A stretch of DNA of 64,000 nt from an uncultured Collinsella sp. Its GTDB lineage: Bacteria; Actinomycetota; Coriobacteriia; Coriobacteriales; Coriobacteriaceae. The notes under the pieces are model-generated. The model saw only the letters and a list, made by a program, of their open reading frames with translations, did not search any database and was not told where the DNA came from. Below are positions 34,405 to 41,081 of this stretch, in pieces; within the stretch, counting starts at the first letter, position 1; each line of letters starts with the position of its first letter. The position numbers were made by a program, and so were the translations under genes. The stretch is from positions 24,324 through 88,323 of the forward strand of contig UQDE01000003.1 in NCBI GenBank assembly GCA_900539735.1, written 5' to 3'.

Positions 34405-34810
34405 AGACTTATACAACGCGGCGACTCCGCTCACGCCACCCCCCCCCGAAACTCACGCTGTCATCACACGGGCAATCAACAGTGAATCCTGTTATGCGAC
34501 ATGGGCAAACAGCCACGTGCGCGATTAAAACGAATTCACTTAACAGACTTCAAGAATGCTTTAGCACCGCAGGATGGCCATACGCGGAGCGCGGCACGCA
34601 TAAGCCAAAAGCGGCATTAAAAGCCATCCCCTTCCCTGCTGAATGCGCGTCCTAGCCCATCAACCGGTCGGACCATCGCGAAGATGATCCGTGCTTCCAT
34701 ACTGCAATGCGATATCAAGCATCACGAATAGTCCCCGCCCAACGGGGTTCTCCCCTCCGCAGGCGTTTCGGAACCCGCCCCCATCCCAAATTCCCACGCA
34801 GCGGCCGCGT
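34405..34810. other. Intergenic stretch without a recognised gene
   Basis: No frame with a ribosome site or recognisable product was found. It holds a run of C residues near 34438-34447, and base composition becomes GC-rich after about 34740. Confidence 0.5.
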
Positions 34811-35299
34811 TCACCGCCGCCGCGGGGGCCCTAGCTCCCCCGCGGCGCGGGCACGGGCGGCGAGGTCGGATGTGAAAGCCGGACCGCAGAGGTATCGAGC
34901 GCACGCGGCCAGGGCCTCGAGGGCGCCTGGCGGGTAGGGAGATCCGAGCATGAGGCAGGACAACGCGCAGGCCCGCAAAAGGTTCACGAGCTCCCCCGCG
35001 ACGCGGCAGACCCTCGGCTGCCCCTCGTAAAGGATGCAGAAGACACGGTCGAGGTCCGACGGTTCGACCAGGCTGTACCGGCAGTCCGCGTACAGTGCGC
35101 AGCCCCTCCCGCGCGGGTCGCCGTCCGAGTCCTCATCCGGCTCATGATGGCGCACCTCGACCCAAAGGCCCTCCAACACATCGTCGAACCCGAAATCGAG
35201 CTCCGCCTGGACGCTCTCGCCGAACGCATCGCCCAGGGCGAGCTCCGGCACCTTCGTCACACGGCCGTCCAGCCACTCAATCTCTGTCATCGCGCGCAT
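34811..35299 (-). CDS. Hypothetical GC-rich protein
   Basis: A 162-residue frame starting MRAMTEIEWLDGRV, with GGAAGGGG eight bases before the ATG. The N-terminal 60 residues look like a compact acidic domain (VPELALGDAFGES, DDVLEGLWVEVRHHEPDEDSDGD); the C-terminal half is Ala/Leu/Cys-rich and helical. No known family is recognised. Its base composition is far richer in G+C than the neighbouring RiPP genes, so it probably came from a different source. Confidence 0.45.
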   Translation of the reverse strand: MRAMTEIEWLDGRVTKVPELALGDAFGESVQAELDFGFDDVLEGLWVEVRHHEPDEDSDGDPRGRGCALYADCRYSLVEPSDLDRVFCILYEGQPRVCRVAGELVNLLRACALSCLMLGSPYPPGALEALAACARYLCGPAFTSDLAARARAAGELGPPRRR

Positions 35300-35793
35300 G
35301 GTCCAAGCCCCTTCCGACACGGGATTGTCAGCTCAACCCGACCCTTACCCATACGGACGAACATAACTCGCCAGGGGAAGCCCCTGAAGGCCGTGCGCCA
35401 CAACATGAGGCCGAATCCGCCCCCGGCTGGACAGGCCAACAACGAAGGAGCACACGGAACCGGCGCGGCGTTACAACCGTCCCGGCAAGCGTGTCACTTG
35501 GCCAAGTCATGATGCCGACAAACCCGGAAATGCTCCAACGGAGCGCCGAACGAGGGTAACAATATAAAGCCGTGCAACACGCGTTGGACGACCAGAACAA
35601 CCCAAACAAAGGCCTGCCGGTCCCACCTTCAAGCCCAATAGCAAAATGTGCATCAGCGGATTTGCAGCGATACAAGTCTCAACCATCACACCGCAGCGCG
35701 CCTAGTCCCACTCATCCTACTGCAAATGTCCCAGAACGAGAAAACGACCAGCTTAACATGCCACCCTTTATATCCGCACGCGCGTAATTCAAC
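35300..35793. other. Intergenic stretch without a recognised gene
   Basis: About 490 bases with only short, unconvincing frames on both strands. No repeat, RNA gene or hairpin stood out. Confidence 0.45.
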
Positions 35794-36420
35794 TCATAAG
35801 GACCGGCTATCCCTTACCTGTGACACAATCTCAAACGCACAGAACAGAATCATCAGTCCAATCATCGCATATGAGGCAGCCGAACCTTCAAGCACTATTC
35901 CACAAAGAACAATCTCCGCGCCGCCAATAAGAACTGTTATCAGGCGCTCTGCCTTTTTGCTCTCGCCGCTCGCATAAAAAGGCGGCAAAGCGCACAAGAT
36001 CACATATAGCCCGGGAAGGGAATACAGGATCGATAGTCCAAGCCCCCCATCAACCGCAGTGTTTTGCGTAAGAATCAACTGAACCCAAACGGCAATTATC
36101 ACTGAGCAGGTTGTCGATAAAAGAAGACTAGAAATATAGCACGCAACAAAGTCCCGTCGCATTCGAACAGAGAAATCCGCGAACTCTCTTCGCCGCGTGG
36201 AAACAATAAGGTACACAGAAATTGCAATAGAACCAATCAGAGAAAACAGCGGAACAACCAGCAATTCAAGCTTATTACCCCATCGATCAACCACACCCCC
36301 ACTCCAATGAGCGGGAATTGTATCAGGGAGGACTGACCAAGCCGCCCATAGAATCAGAAATGGAAGAATAGAGAGGATGAAAGATGATAACACTGCAGTA
36401 ATTTTTTTTGAGGCTCTCAT
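35794..36420 (-). CDS. DUF1648 membrane protein, possible immunity protein
   Basis: A 208-residue protein with about five or six membrane segments. After the first TM it carries the DUF1648 signature LPDTIPAHWSGGVVDRWGNK, as in SdpI, the immunity protein against the Bacillus SdpC toxin. The SdpI-specific C-terminal domain is not recognisable. It is transcribed divergently from the Asn-rich substrate gene across a palindromic site, so self-protection against, or sensing of, the operon B product is a reasonable inference. ATG at 36420 follows GGAG at a long spacing; GTG 27 bases upstream is an alternative. Confidence 0.65.
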   Translation of the reverse strand: MRASKKITAVLSSFILSILPFLILWAAWSVLPDTIPAHWSGGVVDRWGNKLELLVVPLFSLIGSIAISVYLIVSTRRREFADFSVRMRRDFVACYISSLLLSTTCSVIIAVWVQLILTQNTAVDGGLGLSILYSLPGLYVILCALPPFYASGESKKAERLITVLIGGAEIVLCGIVLEGSAASYAMIGLMILFCAFEIVSQVRDSRSL

Positions 36421-36479
36421 CGATTCCGCGTCTCCTTGCGCACCCACATTCCACTCCGCCTTAAATCAAGTATAAATAA

Positions 36480-36497
36480 AAACTTGAATGCAAGTTT
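36480..36497. promoter_or_regulatory. Palindromic operator candidate in the divergent region
   Basis: AAACTTG-AATG-CAAGTTT, a perfect 7-bp inverted repeat between the divergent DUF1648 and Asn-rich genes. It sits where a single regulator could control both. No regulator gene is visible nearby. Confidence 0.5.
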
Positions 36498-36618
36498 GTT
36501 TTGATTAGTATGGAAACTATATCCATTTAGTTCTAATTTGTTCGTAGTATCAAATCGATACCGACACTAGCATGACGTAGTCTTTCAAGACAGCTATTCA
36601 ACATTGGAGGTCACCGCT

Positions 36619-37344
36619 ATGGACAATGTGAACCACCTAAACGAACTCTCAATACAGTCCCAGCTTAGCATCCTTGAAAAACTGGTCGCGGACGCGGAAC
36701 AATCTACCGACGCAAGACGCGATTTCGAAGCTCAGCCTCGTGCCGTATTCCAGAAATATGGAATTACAGACCTCCAAATCAAAGCGGGAAATCGAAAAGT
36801 CTCTCTGTACGAACTGGTGGAGTCAACCGAAAAGGAGGCGCGTGTCCCCGTTGCACGCGCAGTATATCGTCGTATCCAACTTGCATATTATGACGAGGAC
36901 AACGAAGCTGAGCCGCAAACGATACCTCTCGTAAACGTTGTACTTAATGCAAACGCAGTAACGAACGCAAACATCATTCTGAACGCAAACGGAATGGCAA
37001 ACGCAAACGCGAATGCTCAAAACAACGCCAACCTTAAGTACGACGTCAACACAATGGGCTATGGATCAGCTATTTTTATGAACAAACCTGATGTTGTTGA
37101 ACTATCGGAATCGTACAAACAAACTTCTGTTTTCAGGAAATTTGATCAAGAGGGCTTGAGTGCAGCGAGGCAAGCAGCCATGCTTAAAACAGCAATCAAG
37201 AATTCCAGCTCCAATACCATCAACCCCGAAGGGGCTTCCAATGGGGTCGCCCGCGGGTATTATCGCTCCGTCGAATTCGAAGTTACTTACTCCGAGAACG
37301 AAGGCACCTTGGTAATCACCGACGCCCGTTTGCTCGCGGCATGA
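36619..37344 (+). CDS. Asn-rich NHLP-like substrate protein, candidate proteusin-type precursor
   Basis: A 241-residue protein. Residues about 15-50 resemble an NHLP/Nif11-type leader (LEKLVADAEQSTDARRDF, then QPRAVFQKYGI). A variable linker leads to an Asn-rich block (106-138) with four consecutive hexads of the form N-A-N-x-x-x starting at residues 110, 116, 122 and 128. About 100 further residues follow, rich in charged and polar side chains and ending TLVITDARLLAA. ATG at 36619 has GGAGG eight bases upstream; a TTG 15 bases earlier overlaps that site. The stop overlaps the radical SAM gene (ATGA). Function is inferred from leader, repeat and neighbours. Confidence 0.65.
   Translation: MDNVNHLNELSIQSQLSILEKLVADAEQSTDARRDFEAQPRAVFQKYGITDLQIKAGNRKVSLYELVESTEKEARVPVARAVYRRIQLAYYDEDNEAEPQTIPLVNVVLNANAVTNANIILNANGMANANANAQNNANLKYDVNTMGYGSAIFMNKPDVVELSESYKQTSVFRKFDQEGLSAARQAAMLKTAIKNSSSNTINPEGASNGVARGYYRSVEFEVTYSENEGTLVITDARLLAA
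36946..37017 (+). repeat. Four 18-bp coding repeats (Asn hexads)
   Basis: Units start at 36946, 36964, 36982 and 37000, each beginning AAYGCAAAC and encoding N-A-N plus three variable residues. Near-identical repeat starts could allow unit gain or loss by slippage. Confidence 0.8.
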
Positions 37345-38420
37345 TTTCCGAAAGCTCGCAGCACGTGCTGTTCCGCAGACCTCGAATGCTGACATTTATA
37401 ACAACATATAAATGTGGCGCTGTGTGTGATCATTGTCTGATGAGCTGCACTCCGAACAACAGTGACAGGCTTACTCTTCCCCAAATGCGGCAATTCATCG
37501 ATAGCTTCGCCGAAGTATGCGTCGGAAGTGGTGTTGTTGTGTTTACGGGCGGAGAATGCACCCTTCTTGGCGATGACCTTCTCGAGGCCATCGCATATGC
37601 GAATTCTTTAGGACTCTTTACTCGAATTGTAACGAATGCGTGGTGGGCAAAAAGCGAAAGAGACGCAGAAACGTTCCTCAACGAATTGAAGTCATGTGGC
37701 CTTGACGAAATCAATATCAGCTGCGACGACTTTCATGCGGAATATATACCCCTCGAGAATGTGCGCAACCTTTGGAACTCAGCAAAAACAATGGGCTTTC
37801 AAACTCTCGGCATTGCGGTCTGCAGAGATAACAACAGTACAATCAGCCCGGCATACCTGTGCAAGTACCTTAATGAAGACATTCCACTCCTGCATCAGTT
37901 CGACGATAATACCCAGCCTCCCAGCGCGCCAGCCCGCTTCATCACGGATTCAGGCATCACGCGAATTGGGCGCGCACGAAATCTCAGTCTCAACCAAAAT
38001 GCGCGACCGCAGGCACGTCTCTTAGCGTCACACTGTTCCGACTGCGGCCGAGACTTCGTTATTTCCCCAAACTGCCATCTTGCACCCTGCTGCGGAATAA
38101 ATGCAGAGGGAACTTGGCTTTTCGATCTTGGCAAAATCAATCTGACGGATGACATTAATGAACTGCAGCTGCTCCTACTTAATTACATACAATACATAGG
38201 ACCAGGAGGGCTGCTGAAGCACTTGCGCACGAGCGGAGGCCTTTCTTCATTTGGGCGCTCAAGCTACCTCTCTCAATGCGAGATTTGCGAAGACATCGCC
38301 CTCTCGAAAGAGGCACAGACCTGTCTTGCAAAGCTAGCTCCTAAACTGGCAGCCGACTTGATTGTCGAGACTAAATTCGAGACTACCTTTATCGGAAATG
38401 GGTCTGATATACATGATTGA
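37341..38420 (+). CDS. Radical SAM enzyme with extra C-terminal cysteines
   Basis: The 359-residue protein has the SAM-cluster motif at Cys25, Cys29 and Cys32 (TTYKCGAVCDHC), GGECTLLGDDL, VTNAWWA and ISCDDFHAEYIP. The C-terminal third has many cysteines (HCSDCGRDF, SPNCHLAPCCG and, further on, QCEICED), suggesting at least one auxiliary iron-sulfur cluster or a catalytic thiol, as in SPASM enzymes and radical SAM epimerases. Its start overlaps the substrate gene and its end overlaps the methyltransferase, so the three are coupled. Epimerisation of the Asn-rich block is one hypothesis. Confidence 0.8.
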   Translation: MISESSQHVLFRRPRMLTFITTYKCGAVCDHCLMSCTPNNSDRLTLPQMRQFIDSFAEVCVGSGVVVFTGGECTLLGDDLLEAIAYANSLGLFTRIVTNAWWAKSERDAETFLNELKSCGLDEINISCDDFHAEYIPLENVRNLWNSAKTMGFQTLGIAVCRDNNSTISPAYLCKYLNEDIPLLHQFDDNTQPPSAPARFITDSGITRIGRARNLSLNQNARPQARLLASHCSDCGRDFVISPNCHLAPCCGINAEGTWLFDLGKINLTDDINELQLLLLNYIQYIGPGGLLKHLRTSGGLSSFGRSSYLSQCEICEDIALSKEAQTCLAKLAPKLAADLIVETKFETTFIGNGSDIHD

Positions 38421-39555
38421 AGTGCTACCCTCTTTAAATTCGCTCTCGAGTAATCCACTCCGTAGATTGGACACTCTTGGAGTAACAGATTTTTTAGACA
38501 CACTTGACATATCTATAGATCCTTTTGAATGCGCGCATCGCATCTGGGATCAACTTGACAGGGAGCATCAAGAGATCGTCTCCTTCCTGATGCTAGGTGG
38601 AGAGATTGATCTCGATTCAGAAGTGGCAAAAAGAAGTCTGCTGAAAGGCACTGTTGAAACCATAGCCTCACTCGGGCTGCTAAGCAAGCACAATGGCAAT
38701 GCCTCCCTTTCCGGTTTATCTCTAATCCGATATCATGGCATCTGGCTTTTTGCCGATGCGCCATCACCCTCGCCTTTACTATATTTTGGCTCTGATTCAA
38801 TTGGGCTCGCTCGTCGGCTAAGCCCATCCCCCGGAAAGAATGCCTTAGACCTCTGCTCTGGACCAGGCATCCAGGCACTCATACTGGCAAAATCTGGAAT
38901 GCACGTCACGGCGATAGATATCAATCCAATCGCCTCAGAAATCTGCCAACTAAACGCACTGGTCAATGGTATTAGCGAAGATTTAACTGTTCTAACCGGA
39001 AGTCTCTACAACGCACTAAACAATATCGAAAGCTCTTGCAGCTATGAACTCATTACGGTGAATCCTCCTTTGCTCCCAATCCCAGAAGACGTACCATACC
39101 CCTTCGTTGGCGATGGCGGCCCAGATGGCCTCAACATCACAAGCAAGGTTATTCGAGGTGCAGGAGATAAACTCACTGATAGCGGATACCTCTCTGCAAT
39201 TGGAATGATTGGCCTTGGAACCAACAATCAATCAGCATTTGAACGAATACAGAACGATTTGTTGCAAGCTGGCCTCAATGGCGTCTTGACAATAATCTCG
39301 AGCTTTAACCTCGGACCCCAATCTGGCTGGATCGACGGTATCGCATGCACATCTGTTGCACATGCTCCAGGAAAATATTCCAGCAAAGAGGAGGCTGTAA
39401 AACAGATATCGCGCGCATACAAAAAAATCCACTACGACCGCGTCTGCACCTATCACTTGAAGGCGTGGAGGGAGAGACAGCCCTTTCAAAATCCCATCCT
39501 AACGATTCAAGACTGCTCCGCAGATGGCAACCCACTTGGCCCCTGGATCCTCTAA
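38413..39555 (+). CDS. SAM-dependent methyltransferase, PrmC/HemK-like
   Basis: A 380-residue protein. After an N-terminal helical/winged-helix-like domain (about 1-135) comes the class I fold with the SAM loop ALDLCSGPGIQAL, AIDINPIA, and the catalytic NPP motif ITVNPPLLPIP, which marks enzymes that methylate planar amide or amino nitrogens. The downstream YPFVGDGGPDGL matches the same group. ATG at 38413 overlaps the radical SAM gene by eight bases. With an Asn-rich partner protein, side-chain N-methylation of Asn is the natural hypothesis; rRNA or release-factor methylation cannot be excluded. Confidence 0.75.
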   Translation: MIEVLPSLNSLSSNPLRRLDTLGVTDFLDTLDISIDPFECAHRIWDQLDREHQEIVSFLMLGGEIDLDSEVAKRSLLKGTVETIASLGLLSKHNGNASLSGLSLIRYHGIWLFADAPSPSPLLYFGSDSIGLARRLSPSPGKNALDLCSGPGIQALILAKSGMHVTAIDINPIASEICQLNALVNGISEDLTVLTGSLYNALNNIESSCSYELITVNPPLLPIPEDVPYPFVGDGGPDGLNITSKVIRGAGDKLTDSGYLSAIGMIGLGTNNQSAFERIQNDLLQAGLNGVLTIISSFNLGPQSGWIDGIACTSVAHAPGKYSSKEEAVKQISRAYKKIHYDRVCTYHLKAWRERQPFQNPILTIQDCSADGNPLGPWIL

Positions 39556-39581
39556 AGCATCCGTCATACGAAAGCAGGTCA

Positions 39582-39619
39582 ATAGGCTGCGCGCCACTCT
39601 CTGATGACGCGCAGCCTAT
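39582..39619 (+). terminator. Hairpin ending operon B
   Basis: ATAGGCTGCGC pairs perfectly with GCGCAGCCTAT, beginning about 25 bases after the methyltransferase stop. Only a weak T-rich tail (CTCATTTC) follows. Confidence 0.65.
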
Positions 39620-39822
39620 CTCATTTCCCCCGCGCTTTACCGAGCCCGACTCACACCTCATAGTTGGCACCGGTTTTCAAAATGCAAGATTCCGCATACA
39701 AAATCACTTCTTCTGTCTAGGTGGCAGACCTACGATTTTTGTAGTATAAAGTTCCTCTCAATGCCTTCAATCTATTTCGAGATTGAGAAGAACTTGCATC
39801 GGGTTTCATAGAAGCGATATAG

Positions 39823-39951
39823 ATGATACGTTTTGTCCTATCTATATTCCGACATACATCAGGATGCCTCGTCTTTATCGTCATTTCAATAGTCGGCTTG
39901 GCCCTTTCCCACATTGCCCCCTTTTTGAACGGTAAATTAATTGACTTCCCG
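39823..39951 (+). pseudogene. 5' fragment of an ABC exporter gene
   Basis: The first 43 codons encode the N-terminal TM of an ABC exporter. LALSHIAPFLNGKLIDF lines up with FALSCVMPALNGGFVDF of the intact exporter at 29865-31469. After about 39951 the frame enters very GC-rich DNA and the product loses all resemblance, so the gene is cut off. The rest of such a transporter is absent here; an ATPase remnant lies in inverted orientation at 29179-29778. No good ribosome site is visible. Confidence 0.7.
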
Positions 39952-40130
39952 CACGTGGACCTCGTGGACAGGCCCCCTTGTGTAGCTGCACCCGAGGCGC
40001 CTCCCCGTCGCCCTCCAGCGCCGGGGTTCCCCTCCATCACGAAGAGGTAATCCCCGTCCGGCCTCGCCGTCTCTGCAACGCCGAGCCTCCCGAGCGACTC
40101 GAGGAGGGCGGGCTCGTCCCAGGAGATTTG
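39952..40130. other. GC-rich segment fused to the ABC fragment
   Basis: Abruptly GC-rich DNA with open frames on both strands but no complete gene. One minus-strand frame reads WDEPALLESLGRLGVAE and PDGDYLFVMEG, which looks protein-like, so this may be the tail of a foreign gene. Family unknown. Confidence 0.35.
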
Positions 40131-40147
40131 ACAATACTATAGAGACA

Positions 40148-40166
40148 CGTCCCAAATTAGCTACTC
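40148..40166 (-). repeat. Right copy of the 19-bp island-flanking repeat
   Basis: CGTCCCAAATTAGCTACTC, the exact reverse complement of 28765-28783. It lies a few bases beyond the stop of the regulatory protein gene. Confidence 0.8.
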
Positions 40167-40171
40167 AGTAG

Positions 40172-41047
40172 TTACTGCTGCTGGGCGCGGCGGGCGGCTC
40201 GGCGGGCCCTTGCTTCCTGGATCTCATCGAGGTGGGCGATGATCTCGGAGGCGCTCTCCTCGATCGCCTTGCCGTCGGTACGCACTACAAAGCAACCCAG
40301 GCGCTTCATGAGAGCACGAGCCTCCTCGAGCTCGCTTCGCACGCTCTCGGGCTCGGCATAGGAGCCGGCGACGGCACGGGCATAGTCGTCGCCCAAGCGG
40401 CTATCGCGAATCTCAGAAATAACGTCGACGGTCGAAATCAGGCCAAACAACCGCATCGGGTCTACCTCGTAAATCGACTTGGGCGGCTCCATACCGTGCG
40501 CCAACGGAACGTTGGCGACCTTGTAGCCCTGATAGGCCAAATACATCGACAGCGGCGTCTTGGATGTGCGCGACACGCCCAGCAGCACGATATCGGCACC
40601 CGACAGATCGTCGCAACCACGTCCGTCATCGTGCTCGACAAAGTACTCCATGGCCTCGATGCGGTGGAAATACCGGTCATCGGTCTTATGGATCACACCC
40701 GCCACTCCTTTTGGCGGCACGCCGATAAGCGACGACAGCACGGCAAGCGTCGGGCCGATCAGGTCGACCGAGCGAATGTGCAGCATGCCCAAGTAGTCGA
40801 GCACGCGAGCACGAAGCGCCGGATCGACGATGGTATGGAACACGGCGATATCACGATGGTCGGCATCGACTCGCGGGCCCACAAACGACTTGACCTGCTC
40901 CACCGAGGTCACCTTAGACAGACGTAAAACACGAAAAGCCCCTTCATCAAATTGCCCGGACGCCGCAAGCACCACCTCACAAGCGGTATCACCGAGCGAG
41001 TCGGAGATAACGATAACGGTGGGACGAGCGGTGACCGGGCAATCCAT
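40172..41047 (-). CDS. Pyruvate, phosphate dikinase regulatory protein (DUF299)
   Basis: Bifunctional ADP-dependent kinase and phosphate-dependent phosphorylase that switches PPDK off and on by threonine phosphorylation beside its catalytic histidine. The 291 residues start VIVISDSLGDTACEV and contain the P-loop-like GVSRTSKTPLSMYLA, both typical. AGGAG precedes the ATG. The related family member acts on PEP synthase, but the presence of ppdK in this window favours PPDK as target. The island separates the two genes. Confidence 0.92.
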   Translation of the reverse strand: MDCPVTARPTVIVISDSLGDTACEVVLAASGQFDEGAFRVLRLSKVTSVEQVKSFVGPRVDADHRDIAVFHTIVDPALRARVLDYLGMLHIRSVDLIGPTLAVLSSLIGVPPKGVAGVIHKTDDRYFHRIEAMEYFVEHDDGRGCDDLSGADIVLLGVSRTSKTPLSMYLAYQGYKVANVPLAHGMEPPKSIYEVDPMRLFGLISTVDVISEIRDSRLGDDYARAVAGSYAEPESVRSELEEARALMKRLGCFVVRTDGKAIEESASEIIAHLDEIQEARARRAARRAQQQ

Positions 41048-41081
41048 GCGGGGCTCCTTTTGCGCTTATGCGCAGGCTAGC

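Noticed and set aside
34707..35512. Plus-strand frames in the GC-rich patch
   Set aside because: Arg/Pro/His-rich products without ribosome sites; the minus-strand frame has a good ribosome site and more protein-like composition.
36946..37017. CRISPR-like or tandem non-coding repeat
   Set aside because: The 18-bp periodicity is in frame and explained by the N-A-N-x-x-x protein repeats; spacers are far too short for CRISPR.
39717..40155. Minus-strand small proteins across the right island edge
   Set aside because: The frames combine the complement of the truncated ABC gene with unrelated GC-rich DNA; no start site or conserved product.
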